Notes: generated by a model from the sequence alone, not told the origin. Positions 9,327 through 18,142 are shown, numbered from the stretch's first letter. The stretch is 64,000 nt of DNA from Syntrophorhabdaceae bacterium PtaU1.Bin034 (GCA_002067405.1 MVRP01000002.1:62001-126000); one strand, 5' to 3'. Made by a program: numbers and translations.

Positions 9327-10496
9327 TCACTTCTGTAATTTCACTCGTAAAGACAGGCAGAAATAGCCTATCACGCCGGCGGCGGAAGAAGCGGACAGGA
9401 TCGCTATTTTTGAGTCCTGAATGAGATCAGGCTCGTTGAAGGCGAGATTCGTGATGAAGATGGACATGGTGAAGCCTATTCCTCCAAGAACGCCTATACC
9501 CGCAATATGCCGCCAGTCTGCTTTGTCCGGGAGCCTGCATAGTCCGGTCTTGACCGCAATAAAGCAGAAGGCAACTATGCCCAGCGGTTTTCCGAGAAGA
9601 AGGCCTGCAATGATGCCGAGGGTGTTATGGTCGATAAGGCTCGAGTACCAACCGGATGCGAACTGAACATTTGTATTGGCGAGGGCAAAAACCGGAAGGA
9701 CAAGGAAGGGCACGGGTCTATCCAGAAACCGCTGCATTTTATATGATGGCGAGGACTCGTTGCCCCGGCGAAACGGGATTGCGAATGCCAGGAATACTCC
9801 GGTGATTGTCGCATGGACCCCCGATTTACTCATAAAGAACCACATGGCTACTCCGAGAAGCGTATACCAGAGAAGGTTGTCAACACCTAACCGGTTCAGT
9901 GTGAGGAGCGCCACGAAAATTACCATTGCGACCGAAAAACTGATGAGGGAGAATTCATGCACGTAGAAAAACGCGATAACGACAATAGCGCCCAGGTCAT
10001 CGATTATGGCGAACGCGGTAAGCAGAATTTTGAGCGACAGCGGAATTCTGCTGCCAAGCAGCGAGAGTACGCCCAGGGAAAAAGCGATGTCGGTCGCCAT
10101 CGGTATGCCGAATCCCGATTGCGTCGGCCTGCCGATATTGAGGGAAAAATGGATGAGCGCGGGAACGGCCATTCCGCCAAACGCGGCGACTATTGGCAGC
10201 AAGGCGTTCCTGAAGTTCGACAGTTCTCCTTTATACAGCTCCCTTTCAATTTCAAGGCCGACGAGAAGAAAGAAGACGGTCATGAGACCGTCGTTTATCC
10301 AGTCGGCCAGGCTGTGCTTCAGATCGATTCCGAAAAACGACAGATCGAGCGTGCGCTGCCAGAAGGCCACGTATTTGTCCCCCATGGACGAGTTGGCGAG
10401 GAGAATTGATACGACGGTGCAGGCAATAAGCACGATGGCGCCGTTCTTTTCGCCATTGAAAAAATCATGGAACAGGTCCGCTATTTTTGTCTTCAT
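9327..10496 (-). CDS. nhaA: Na+/H+ antiporter NhaA
   Basis: A 389-residue, 12-helix inner-membrane protein of usual NhaA length. The paired Asp motif of ion binding is present (LTAFAIIDDLGAIVVIAFF), as are GLEIERELYKGEL and a conserved glycine-rich helix near the C-terminus (GIGVLGGIGFTMSIFI). It exports Na+ in exchange for H+ for pH and sodium balance, useful in an organism that may run sodium bioenergetics. It lies 40 nt downstream of a small exported protein on the same strand, so the two may be co-transcribed. Confidence 0.96.
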   Translation of the reverse strand: MKTKIADLFHDFFNGEKNGAIVLIACTVVSILLANSSMGDKYVAFWQRTLDLSFFGIDLKHSLADWINDGLMTVFFLLVGLEIERELYKGELSNFRNALLPIVAAFGGMAVPALIHFSLNIGRPTQSGFGIPMATDIAFSLGVLSLLGSRIPLSLKILLTAFAIIDDLGAIVVIAFFYVHEFSLISFSVAMVIFVALLTLNRLGVDNLLWYTLLGVAMWFFMSKSGVHATITGVFLAFAIPFRRGNESSPSYKMQRFLDRPVPFLVLPVFALANTNVQFASGWYSSLIDHNTLGIIAGLLLGKPLGIVAFCFIAVKTGLCRLPDKADWRHIAGIGVLGGIGFTMSIFITNLAFNEPDLIQDSKIAILSASSAAGVIGYFCLSLRVKLQK

Positions 10497-10536
10497 TTCA
10501 GGGGCAAATATATAATTGCTCGGGGTGGCTAATGCG

Positions 10537-11151
10537 TCAGAACCTTTTTATGAGTCGAAACCGCCAGCCGTCGTCCTGCAGTTTCAACGTGGTGTCGCCG
10601 GGCCGCTCGAGTTGCATGCCTCTTCCAAAAAGAATGCTGCCCAGGCTTGCCACATTATAACCGATCATGAATTCAGCCCGGTATTCACCGGGAGCGAGCC
10701 TGCCGGACTGACTGGTCTCGACACGCTGGATCTTGGCCAGCCCGACCATGGGGTCATTACCGGTCCCGTTTTCAAAAGCGAAGAGATATGATTTCGATTT
10801 GTCGTAAAAACTCCTGCCTTCAACCGGGTCTACGGCAATAGTCTTTCCATAAGGCAACGACGTTGCAGACCGATCGCCAAGCAGCATGTGACGGTCTGTC
10901 AAGTCGGGACTTATTCCGACGGGGCCCAGAAAACTGAATGGCTTTGCCGACACAGGGAGATGCTTCGTAAAAGCGTCTGTAATAACGTCTTCCGGTTTTT
11001 TTGCAGCAGGATCACCGGCAAGGGCGAGACCACCCGCGCAGCAGAGCAAAACAGTAGCGAGGAGTAAACGAAAAAGCGGTCGGCATCGATAGCGATTTGC
11101 CAATAGGTTTATTTTTGCGCCCACTTTTTTCTGTCTCGATGGTTCAATCAT
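10537..11151 (-). CDS. Hypothetical exported protein upstream of nhaA
   Basis: Not recognised. The start is set at the ATG at 11151 by a strong GGAAGGAGG just upstream, giving 204 residues. One hydrophobic segment near residues 27-45 (LFRLLLATVLLCCAGGLAL) followed by Ala-Gly looks like a signal peptide or membrane anchor after a basic N-terminus. The rest is soluble and ends in a beta-rich region (WRFRLIKRF). It probably acts in the periplasm. It is the gene immediately upstream of nhaA, so a shared transcript is possible, but no functional link can be shown. Confidence 0.75.
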   Translation of the reverse strand: MIEPSRQKKVGAKINLLANRYRCRPLFRLLLATVLLCCAGGLALAGDPAAKKPEDVITDAFTKHLPVSAKPFSFLGPVGISPDLTDRHMLLGDRSATSLPYGKTIAVDPVEGRSFYDKSKSYLFAFENGTGNDPMVGLAKIQRVETSQSGRLAPGEYRAEFMIGYNVASLGSILFGRGMQLERPGDTTLKLQDDGWRFRLIKRF

Positions 11152-11288
11152 AGACCTTCCTCCTTCCAAAATCAACCCGGCATGACTGCTAACGACCCGA
11201 CTGTTTGCCCGGATATTCCATGATCGGTTCGTGGCACCAAATATGCTTAAATTCCTGCGGTTCGAATGAACCCAAAAAGGAGGCTGCC

Positions 11289-11498
11289 ATGAGGTACTTG
11301 CGAGTCAGATACCGGGATAACCGTTACGATTACGTTCCGGACTTCATGCTCGATGTCCTGATCTCTTCAAATGAGATAGCCGGGTTTTATAGACCTTCAC
11401 AGAAGAGATGGGTCATAGTCGGCAGGGACTTGCTGAGAGGCAGCGACGAATGTGCTGACGAGACCCTTCCGCGAAGAAGAAGCACCGACGTGTTGTAA
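11289..11498 (+). CDS. Small GSU3473-like conserved protein
   Basis: The frame runs from 11205, but AAAAAGGAGG lies ahead of the ATG at 11289, giving 69 residues. The pattern MRYLRVRYRDNRYDYV...WVIVGRDLLRG resembles the short GSU3473-type proteins of deltaproteobacteria, for which no function is known to me. It is basic and soluble with no signal peptide. It stands alone between oppositely oriented genes. Confidence 0.6.
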   Translation: MRYLRVRYRDNRYDYVPDFMLDVLISSNEIAGFYRPSQKRWVIVGRDLLRGSDECADETLPRRRSTDVL

Positions 11499-11560
11499 AA
11501 TAATCGAACGGATGAATCGGCGGATTAAGCCCGGATGACTATCCGGTTCGCTCAAACTTC

Positions 11561-11821
11561 TTATCTTCCGATCTTCTCAATCTTCCTTTCCCGGTGTTCC
11601 TGCTCTTTCCATTCCCCGGTGTCCGTCATCGTCATGTACAGTTCCATGAAATTGACTAAAAGGTCACGCCTCTCCTTGAGCGACAGGGTTGAATAGATCG
11701 GGGATTCCATGAGCACATTTATCACGTTTCTCATGATGCGCTTATTAAGTGACATATACCTCGGAGCCATGCAACTTTCGGGCCAGCTGCCATCTGTTTT
11801 CCATACTCCCTCATGAAGCAT
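11561..11821 (-). CDS. Hypothetical small protein
   Basis: Not recognised. The frame encodes up to 86 residues, charged and mostly helical, with LSLKERRDLLVNFMELYMTM in the middle and a Lys/Arg/Glu-rich end. No clear ribosome-binding site marks the first Met, and a start at an internal Met near 11770 is equally possible. It has the look of a small regulatory or structural protein but the call rests on composition only. Confidence 0.4.
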   Translation of the reverse strand: MLHEGVWKTDGSWPESCMAPRYMSLNKRIMRNVINVLMESPIYSTLSLKERRDLLVNFMELYMTMTDTGEWKEQEHRERKIEKIGR

Positions 11822-12018
11822 GAGGCAGCGAGATCATGGCAAAGACCGTAAAGAAATACGACGGCCTTCAGGACGCGATACCACATCTTTATAGCCTGAT
11901 ATCGGCTCCCGGAATGCGAAAACGGAGTTCTTTGCGCACTTCCCGGGTGTGTAAAGAATTACTGCCACAAGACAGGTATGAGAGGGATAAAGAGCCGCGA
12001 CTTAAGGTGAGTGATTGT

Positions 12019-13518
12019 TTAATTGCCGGAGATGGGGCGCGATTGCTTACGACTCATCGATGTGTCGATGTTGTATTTCTTGATGCGGCTGTAAAGGCTT
12101 GGACGGCTCACTTTAAGGAGCTTGGCTGCCTTTGAAATATTGTTTCCGCAAAGGAGAAGGATCTCCTTTACTTTCTGGGCCTCGATCTGATTGACCTCTT
12201 CTTTTAGCGGCACCACTCCGGGCTTGGCTATTCTGGGCCCGTCGAGACCCAGGTCTGCCCCGCTGATGGTGCTGCCGTCCGACATAACTATAGCCCGCCT
12301 GATCTTGTTGATCATTTGCCTCACGTTACCCGGCCAGGAATAGCTTTCTATCGCGTCTATGGCCTTTCTGGTGAAGGCTTTGGTCAGCCCCATCTCCCGC
12401 GAGAACTTGTTCAGGAAAAACTTCGCCAGCACTAATATATCCTCTCCTCGATCCTTCAGGGGCGGCAGGCTGATAGTGAATTCGTCCAGTCGATAGTAAA
12501 GGTCGCTCCGGAACTTGTTTTCCTCTATTGCAAGGGACAGATCGCAGTTCGTAGCCGCAATGACCCGCACATTGACCCTCTTGCCGCTCGTCGAGCCTAT
12601 CCTTTCAACAACCCTGTCCTGAAGGAACCTCAGCAGCTTCGACTGTAGGTTCATCGGCATTTCGCCTATCTCGTCAAGGAAGACGGTGCCTCCGTCTGCT
12701 GCTTCCATTTTCCCTTTCTTGCTCGCATAAGCTCCTGTGAACGAGCCTTTTTCATAACCGAAAAGCTCTGCTTCCAACAGGTTTTCCGGTATGGCCGCAC
12801 AGTTGATCGTGACGAAGGGTTTGGCTTTCCTGGCGCTTCTCTCGTGAATTGCGAGGGCGGTCAGCTCCTTGCCGGTGCCGCTTTCTCCCAGGATCAGCAC
12901 TGACAAATCCGTTTTCGCCACTTTTCTGATCTTGGAAAACACCTGAAGCATGCCGGGACTCGTGCCTACAAACTCCTGCATCTCCTCGCTGGCCTTTGAT
13001 TTGAGCAGGTCGATGTCGACGTAGTTTATCAGTCTCTGCAATTGCTCTACCTGCAACTCATTGACCTTTCCTTCCAACCGTTTGAAAACTGCCATCTTTT
13101 CCCGATATTCAAAATAGTCCGGCTTTTCGAATACCAGGTCCCATCCGCAGTTCTTGCACATCTTCGGCAATACGGGGTAATGTTGGCCGCAAAAAGGACA
13201 TTCGCTCCCCAGAATAAGATTGTCGACAATGTACTGCCATAGCTTCGTTCTTAACAACATGTCGACCTCGTAGAAGGACAGGGCATAACCGTCTTCCGCC
13301 TTCCTCACTATCCTGGCCGGGTGCTCCAGCAGGCCCTCCTGAGGAAGCTCATACCGTATCATTAGCCCGAATTCGAGTGCTTTAGGGTCCAGATTCTGGA
13401 GCGAGTTCCTGACGAAAGCGCCTTCAAGACCAATGTTGACGATGAGCGCATCCTTTCTTGTGGACCCCAATTCTATTTCGGCAGGGATTTGGACAGTAAG
13501 TCGAGGGCTTACACGCAA
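12019..13518 (-). CDS. PilZ-like/zinc-ribbon sigma-54 enhancer-binding activator
   Basis: A sigma-54-dependent activator with an unusual sensor end. AGGAG lies 7 nt before the TTG at 13518 (499 residues); a GTG three codons upstream is the alternative. Residues 1-90 resemble a PilZ c-di-GMP-binding domain, with RxxxR (RVSPR) and a variant second motif NIGLEG, Gly replacing the usual Ser. A zinc ribbon follows (CPFC...CKNC, about 107-124). The central AAA+ domain has GESGTGKE, the sigma-54 contact loop GSFTGA, GGTVFLDEIGEMP and the arginine-finger region. The C-terminus is a Fis-type helix-turn-helix (NISKAAKLLKVSRPSLYSRI). There is no receiver domain. It is divergent from the fibre locus, whose two promoters are consensus sigma-54, so it is the obvious candidate activator, perhaps responding to c-di-GMP. 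Confidence 0.9.
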   Translation of the reverse strand: MRVSPRLTVQIPAEIELGSTRKDALIVNIGLEGAFVRNSLQNLDPKALEFGLMIRYELPQEGLLEHPARIVRKAEDGYALSFYEVDMLLRTKLWQYIVDNLILGSECPFCGQHYPVLPKMCKNCGWDLVFEKPDYFEYREKMAVFKRLEGKVNELQVEQLQRLINYVDIDLLKSKASEEMQEFVGTSPGMLQVFSKIRKVAKTDLSVLILGESGTGKELTALAIHERSARKAKPFVTINCAAIPENLLEAELFGYEKGSFTGAYASKKGKMEAADGGTVFLDEIGEMPMNLQSKLLRFLQDRVVERIGSTSGKRVNVRVIAATNCDLSLAIEENKFRSDLYYRLDEFTISLPPLKDRGEDILVLAKFFLNKFSREMGLTKAFTRKAIDAIESYSWPGNVRQMINKIRRAIVMSDGSTISGADLGLDGPRIAKPGVVPLKEEVNQIEAQKVKEILLLCGNNISKAAKLLKVSRPSLYSRIKKYNIDTSMSRKQSRPISGN

Positions 13519-13830
13519 AGCGCACACTCCTGAACGATGATGTTGATCCTTGGGGCGTCACCATCCAGAATAGGAGTTTCAGCCAAATCTGTCAACGATT
13601 CAGAGGTCGCAAATCTAACGGGGCAACGGTCTGACAACCAAACCGAAAGGTATCTCCAACCAAAGTGTGACAGCCATTTTTGCAGTATTTTTGTGCCACT
13701 CAACCTTGACAGTTGGCTAAAGGAGAAAGAAGAAAAGTGTCTGATTGTTTGTCGAATTCCGGATGGGCGCGTGTAATCTGCAAACCGGAGGATTCATGGG
13801 AACGAGGTATCGTTTCCGATAGCAGCCTTC

Positions 13831-14018
13831 TTTTACAGTTATGGCCAGTCACAAATAAATCATTAATAATGTCAATAAGTTATGTTGTGACAGGTTGTTT
13901 TACACCCATGGCCCCTGATTGACAGAAGGTTTACAACGTCGAAAGAGGGGCGCTCTTCCTGCAGATAGGGCCGTTCCTCCCGCGATCCCACCCGCCGGAT
14001 TGTAGTGATCTTTTACAG
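13831..14018 (+). promoter_or_regulatory. Cluster of TTTACA boxes, candidate activator sites of module 1
   Basis: TTTTACAG at 13831, TTTTACAC at 13898, TTTACA at 13930 and TTTTACAG at 14011 all lie 50-240 bp upstream of the -24 element at 14071, the distance usual for sigma-54 enhancers. The same box recurs four times upstream of the second module. Binding by the neighbouring activator is inferred. Confidence 0.5.
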
Positions 14019-14070
14019 TCAGGAAAGGTGCGACACTATGAATCTCCTTACGAATCACAGTGTTAGACAC

Positions 14071-14086
14071 TGGCACAACCGTTGCT
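14071..14086 (+). promoter_or_regulatory. Sigma-54 (-24/-12) promoter of fibre module 1
   Basis: TGGCACAACCGTTGCT matches the consensus TGGCAC-N5-TTGCW, with exactly 10 bp between the invariant GG and GC. Predicted transcription start is near 14098, leaving a leader of about 155 nt before the fibre gene. Confidence 0.88.
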
Positions 14087-14156
14087 CCCGTCTGAAATCC
14101 GAACCGCCTTACAAAGGGCCTACAATTGAAGAATTTGCAAGACTGTCATGAAAAAT

Positions 14157-14178
14157 AGGAGGAGGTGGTGCGTATGTA
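14157..14178 (+). promoter_or_regulatory. Start-stop mini-frame with strong ribosome-binding site in leader
   Basis: AGGAGGAGG is followed about 8 nt later by ATGTAG, a start codon directly joined to a stop. It sits in the leader about 75 nt before the true start at 14254, which has its own AGGAGGA. It may be chance or may tune translation. Confidence 0.35.
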
Positions 14179-14253
14179 GGGAAAGGAAGTGGTAAGGAAG
14201 AAATGTCGGTATGTTCCGTATCCACACAATTTAACCAACCATAGGAGGAGACC

Positions 14254-16323
14254 ATGAAACTGAAAGCTTTATCGTGGGTTCTGGCGATCAGTTTGATAAG
14301 CGCACCGTTCATGCCCGCCTGGGCCGGAACAGGAGTTCTTTCGGACGATGATCTCAGCGGATTCAGCGCGCGCGGCTTGCAGGTCATCTACAATGGCCCT
14401 GTTACTGTCGGACAGGATAACAACAACGATTCCGTCCAGCTAAAGTCCGATGCCCAGAAGTCTGCCCGCGCGCTGATGCTCACGAACACGGCAGGATCAG
14501 CAGTAAACGTCGGTCAGAACCTGGGTTCGGCCTACGAGCTGATCGGGTTTAATGGCATTTTTCAGAAGAACGATCAGTTCGCCCTCAATCAGCCCGGCGA
14601 ATCGGAGCAGTATATTTACAACAACCCGTTGGGCCTCATCGACATTACCGCATTGCAGGACAACAATAACGCTTCCGTTCAGCTTAAGGACGATGCCCAG
14701 AAATGGGTAGGTTTTGTGATGGCGAACACTGCAGGTTCCGCTGCGAACGTGGGACAGAATTTCGCCTCTGCCGGCAACCTGCTTTTCGGCAATCTTTTTG
14801 TCCAGAAGAACTATCAGACAGCCATCAATGACGCGTTGGTGTTTGATCCGGCGCAGTACGTATGGAATGGCGGTCTTGTTCTTGGCGTAGATGCATTCCA
14901 GAACAACAATAACGGGTCTACCCAAATTGTTGACACCCAGCAAGGCCACTACATAGCCGCCCTGAATACGGCCGGCTCCGCGGCGAACATGGCACAGAAT
15001 TTCGCCTACGGGAAGAACGGGGCCCTGTTGGATCTCGCCATCCAGAAAAACTGGCAGAGGGCGGAGAACAACAGCGCGGCCGACCAGCACGTGCTTAATG
15101 GATATTCCATACTTGCCGCATCTCTGTTCCAGAATAACAATAACGGCTCTGTCCAGATCGAAGAGGGCGCTCAGGATCACATTAAGGCCATGGTGGTCGC
15201 AAATACCGCTTCCTCAGCCGAGAATATCGGACAAAACATTGCTTCCCTCAAGTCGGTGGTCAGCCTGAACCTGGGAGAGCAGGTGAACCGTCAGAAGGCC
15301 GAGAGCTACACGTATATGCACCAGGAAATCGAGAACGTGGCGCTGCTCGAACTTAATGCACTCCAGGACAACAACAACGGATCCGTGCAAGTCAACTATT
15401 CTCAGGATGAACCAAAGGGCCTGACCCTTTCCAACGTGGCCAACTCCGCAGTGAACATCGGTCAAAACATCATAACAATAGGTGATCTCGTGGGTCTCGA
15501 TGTAGCAGAGCAGAAGAACGAGCAAAGGGCAACGGCCTACACAAACTCGACACAGGATATATCCAACCTTATCCTCTCTTTGTCGCTCGCTCAGGACAAT
15601 AACAATGCTTCGGTACAACTGAACGGTTCCCAGAATGAGGCAAAAGGTCTTTCTATTCTCAACTCGGCAGGTTCAGCCGTCAATGTTGGCCAGAATTTTG
15701 CTGGGATCTTCAATGCCGCCGGCATCACCCTGATAAAGCAGGTGAATGAACAGAAGGCTTTTACAGGCACGGAAACGCTGGTGAACGGCAATGGAAATAG
15801 CGGTCTCTTCCTTCAGCCGAACCAGAATAGCATCCTTGTGGCCCCGTCCGTGGCAGAGCAGAACATCGAGAGTCTTGTTGCCGTGCTTCAGGACAACAAC
15901 AACGGCTCCGTTCAACTCAACGACTCGCAGAACAGTGTAGAGGCTCTCTCCTTAGTCAACGCGGCCATCTCCGCTGTCAACGTCGGCCAGAATATCGCTT
16001 CAGTGAAAGGCCTGCTGCCTCTCGGCACAATAGTTGAGCAGAAGAATGTCCAACTGGCGGTCAACAACTCGTATACCGACCAGGATGTGGCGAACGGATT
16101 AGTCCTCGGCCAGAGAAACAACAACGGTTCAATCCAGCTGAATGAATCCCAGAGATATGTAGAAGGGCTGAACGTAGCGAACGTTGCAGGATCGGCCTTC
16201 AACGTAGGCCAGAACATCGCGAGCGTGAAGGGCATCACAGGCCTCACGGGCATCGTCCAAACCAACTACCAGGCCGCGATCAACACCGGTGCTGTTGTCA
16301 TGACGCCCGGCATTGCACACTGA
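14254..16323 (+). CDS. Large repeat-containing secreted protein, Fap-like fibre subunit, module 1
   Basis: A 689-residue exported protein. Residues 1-24 are a signal peptide; LSDDDLSGFSARG at 29-41 is the leader-like motif shared across the locus. The rest is eight repeats of about 75-95 residues. Each has a block Q(D/N)NNN(G/A)SVQL, a block NTAGSAVNVGQNIA about 20 residues on, then QKNxQ. Gln/Asn/Ser/Gly richness, regular spacing and lack of Cys suit a beta-stacked amyloid or solenoid. The GQN(I/F)A...Q(K)NxQ pattern recalls the repeats of Pseudomonas FapB/FapC, and C39-peptidase and porin neighbours strengthen that reading; a curli-like repeat is the alternative. I infer a structural surface fibre. 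It is the first gene after the sigma-54 promoter and is followed by a strong hairpin. Confidence 0.82.
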   Translation: MKLKALSWVLAISLISAPFMPAWAGTGVLSDDDLSGFSARGLQVIYNGPVTVGQDNNNDSVQLKSDAQKSARALMLTNTAGSAVNVGQNLGSAYELIGFNGIFQKNDQFALNQPGESEQYIYNNPLGLIDITALQDNNNASVQLKDDAQKWVGFVMANTAGSAANVGQNFASAGNLLFGNLFVQKNYQTAINDALVFDPAQYVWNGGLVLGVDAFQNNNNGSTQIVDTQQGHYIAALNTAGSAANMAQNFAYGKNGALLDLAIQKNWQRAENNSAADQHVLNGYSILAASLFQNNNNGSVQIEEGAQDHIKAMVVANTASSAENIGQNIASLKSVVSLNLGEQVNRQKAESYTYMHQEIENVALLELNALQDNNNGSVQVNYSQDEPKGLTLSNVANSAVNIGQNIITIGDLVGLDVAEQKNEQRATAYTNSTQDISNLILSLSLAQDNNNASVQLNGSQNEAKGLSILNSAGSAVNVGQNFAGIFNAAGITLIKQVNEQKAFTGTETLVNGNGNSGLFLQPNQNSILVAPSVAEQNIESLVAVLQDNNNGSVQLNDSQNSVEALSLVNAAISAVNVGQNIASVKGLLPLGTIVEQKNVQLAVNNSYTDQDVANGLVLGQRNNNGSIQLNESQRYVEGLNVANVAGSAFNVGQNIASVKGITGLTGIVQTNYQAAINTGAVVMTPGIAH

Positions 16324-16331
16324 GACAGATA

Positions 16332-16360
16332 AGATGGGGGCTATCCGGTCCCCCATCTTT
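16332..16360 (+). terminator. Hairpin after fibre gene, partial terminator or mRNA stabiliser
   Basis: AGATGGGGG pairs with CCCCCATCT across a 9-nt loop, followed by only two or three T. It sits 9 nt after the fibre gene stop and before the next gene, which has its own ribosome-binding site but no evident promoter. It probably lowers downstream expression relative to the abundant fibre protein. Confidence 0.7.
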
Positions 16361-16383
16361 CAACACGAAGAGGAGGGAAGCAC

Positions 16384-16746
16384 ATGAAGAGCCTTATGGC
16401 GGCAATGGTGATGATAGCAAGCCTCTCACTGATGTTCCTACTCTTTCCCTCTGACTCACCGGCAGCAGAGAAGAATTTCATAGTCTCTTTCGGAACGGGT
16501 GGAATGTCGACTTACAAGGTAGTGGACAACACCTGCTTCGTTTACACCCTTGGGTACCCCAAGGAGGAAAAACAGATCTCCCAGCTGATGAACAACGTTC
16601 TCACCGACAGCATTGGCCAGGCAAAAAAGCAGTTTGCAAAGGAAAACGACGGACTGGTCAATGTAAAGGTATTTTGGCAGTTTTTAGGGAAAGAAAGGAT
16701 CATTTACCAGGTGTGCGGCGATGTTGTTAAAAAAGGAGGTTACTAA
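16384..16746 (+). CDS. Small exported protein of fibre module 1
   Basis: Not recognised. A 120-residue protein with a signal peptide (about 1-27, ending SPAAE) and two Cys (in NTCFVYTL and YQVCGDVV) that could form a disulfide. It has no repeats and no leader-like motif, unlike its neighbours. GAGGAGGG precedes the ATG. Its stop overlaps the next start as TAATG, so the two are translationally coupled. By position it may be an accessory or chaperone of fibre export, but no homology supports that. Confidence 0.75.
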   Translation: MKSLMAAMVMIASLSLMFLLFPSDSPAAEKNFIVSFGTGGMSTYKVVDNTCFVYTLGYPKEEKQISQLMNNVLTDSIGQAKKQFAKENDGLVNVKVFWQFLGKERIIYQVCGDVVKKGGY

Positions 16747-17129
16747 TGCGTGCAATGAAAGGAGCATTGATAGTTACCCTGTTCCTGTTTCTGGCTGTCG
16801 GAGTCTCTCACGGGAAAGGCCTTGAAGTGATGGCCGACAACGAGCTGGATGGCGTTTATGCCCGGGGCTTGAACTTCATAGTGGATGCGAACAGCTTCCT
16901 CGGTGGAAACACGCTTAATTTCAGCAACGTGGGCAACGTCACTCTGCCGAACGTCAGCACCCTGAACAACTCGCTTTTTATTTCCGGTGGCGCCCAGCAA
17001 GGGTCAATGGGTGTCGTAAATGCGGTAAATTCAGCAGTTAATATGCCGATAAACATCGTGGTGCTCATCAATTCGACGGCTATGGGTGGAATCAATATAA
17101 ACAACCTGCTTTCGGCTGTTAACAAGTAA
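16746..17129 (+). CDS. Short secreted subunit with leader-like motif, module 1
   Basis: A 127-residue exported protein preceded by AAAAGGAGG. A signal peptide covers about 1-23, then comes MADNELDGVYARG (29-41). The mature part is Asn-rich and has one block GVVNAVNSAVNMPINIVVLIN, a single, more hydrophobic version of the SAVNVGQNI block in the large fibre protein. It is closely related to the 129-residue protein at 20993. By analogy with two-subunit amyloids it may be a minor or nucleating subunit (compare FapB or CsgB); this is inference. Confidence 0.78.
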   Translation: MRAMKGALIVTLFLFLAVGVSHGKGLEVMADNELDGVYARGLNFIVDANSFLGGNTLNFSNVGNVTLPNVSTLNNSLFISGGAQQGSMGVVNAVNSAVNMPINIVVLINSTAMGGININNLLSAVNK

Positions 17130-17153
17130 GAGGGAAACGCAGAGGTGCAGAGG

Positions 17154-17245
17154 TGCAGAGGGGCGGAGGAGCTGAGGTGCGGAGGAGCGGAAGGGGCATG
17201 GGGTAACGACCGGTGAACAAGCGTTTTCTCCTCCGCCCCTCTGCA
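17154..17245 (+). repeat. Long perfect inverted repeat between subunit and peptidase genes
   Basis: A 17-bp arm at 17155-17171 (GCAGAGGGGCGGAGGAG) is matched exactly by its reverse complement at 17228-17244, and a T-A pair extends it to 18 bp; the loop is 56 nt. The left arm lies in a low-complexity GAGGTGCAGAGG stretch. There is no T run, so it looks like a processing, stabilising or attenuating structure rather than a terminator. Confidence 0.75.
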
Positions 17246-17385
17246 TAGCAAGGGGCGACATAAGCCAACGGCAAAAACGCCTCTTCCTTTTGTTGAGGGG
17301 GAGTCTCTGCGGGCCGGGCACCGCCAGGCGGTCGCGTAGAGGGGGCGACGCGAGCCCCAATAATTGCAATCGAGGAGGGCACGGC

Positions 17386-18114
17386 ATGAGAGGAAAACTA
17401 TTTCTTGCAGCCCTTCCAACTGTTGCGGTGCTTCTCAGCGTCCTTTTGTCCCTCAGCTCATTTGCTGAAGAAGGCAGGGACGCTGAGATGAACATCTCGG
17501 TTGGCGGGTCATTCGCACGGATGGTCATCAAACCCAAGGTCAAGCCGGTCTCGGAGTTCAAGCATAAGAACATCGTCAAGCAGGGACTCGACTTCAGTTG
17601 TGGAGCAGCCTCAGCCGCAACGCTCCTTAACTACTATTTGGGAGAGGCGGTTACCGAGGAAAAGGTGATCAATACCATGTTCAAAGTGGGCGACGTTGAT
17701 AAGATCCTGGAACGACAGGGCTTTTCTTTGCTGGATATCAAAAAGCTGTCAGAAAACATGGGATACAAAGCCGTGGGTTACAAGACCGACCTGGAGGGGC
17801 TCATACTCCTCAATAAGCCCTGTGTGCTTCCCATCGTCCTTCGGGACTACAAACATTTCGTCATATTCAGGGGCGTCGCTCGTGGAAGGGTCTTTCTTGC
17901 TGACCCTGCCCTGGGGAACACAACCCTCTCCATCCATGAGTTCGAAAAGATGTGGTACGGCAATGTGGCGCTTGTAATCGAACCCCGGAACGGCCGGACA
18001 AACGACGGACTGAAATTGCGCGAGGAGGATTTTCAACTGGTGGCATCCGATACAATATGGAAAAGCACCATACGGACTCCTCTTCCTTTTACAAAAGGTG
18101 CCCGAGAGTTTTAG
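17386..18114 (+). CDS. Exported stand-alone C39-type cysteine peptidase (FapD-like), module 1
   Basis: A 242-residue protein; GAGGAGGG before the ATG at 17386 fixes the start within a longer frame. The N-terminus is a signal peptide or anchor (about 1-27). The C39 catalytic set is visible: Cys72 in LDFSCGAAS, His157 in RDYKHFVIF and Asp173 in LADPALGN. C39 domains normally sit on ABC exporters and cut double-glycine leaders; here there is no ABC part and the enzyme should act in the periplasm, like FapD of the Pseudomonas Fap system. Likely substrates are the neighbouring exported proteins carrying LSDxELxxVxARG. A second copy lies at 21558. Confidence 0.88.
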   Translation: MRGKLFLAALPTVAVLLSVLLSLSSFAEEGRDAEMNISVGGSFARMVIKPKVKPVSEFKHKNIVKQGLDFSCGAASAATLLNYYLGEAVTEEKVINTMFKVGDVDKILERQGFSLLDIKKLSENMGYKAVGYKTDLEGLILLNKPCVLPIVLRDYKHFVIFRGVARGRVFLADPALGNTTLSIHEFEKMWYGNVALVIEPRNGRTNDGLKLREEDFQLVASDTIWKSTIRTPLPFTKGAREF

Positions 18115-18142
18115 CAGCAATGACGGGGGAGAGTCGGCAGCA

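Larger units (their letters stand above)
13528..14253. other. Long divergent regulatory region
   Basis: A 726-nt stretch between the sigma-54 activator and the first fibre gene. I see no convincing gene in it; the short open frames lack ribosome-binding sites. It holds a run of TTTACA boxes (13831-14018), a consensus sigma-54 promoter (14071-14086) and a leader of about 155 nt containing a start-stop mini-frame. Base composition is AT-richer near 13850-13890 (AAATAAATCATTAATAATG), as expected of a bendable regulatory segment. Confidence 0.7.

Noticed and set aside
11836..12135. 99-codon plus-strand frame overlapping the end of the sigma-54 activator
   Set aside because: No ribosome-binding site, and its second half is antisense to the activator's helix-turn-helix.
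12005..13765. Similar sequences around TGATTGTTT at 12011 and 13740, flanking the activator gene
   Set aside because: Match is short and imperfect; not enough to call a direct repeat or element boundary.
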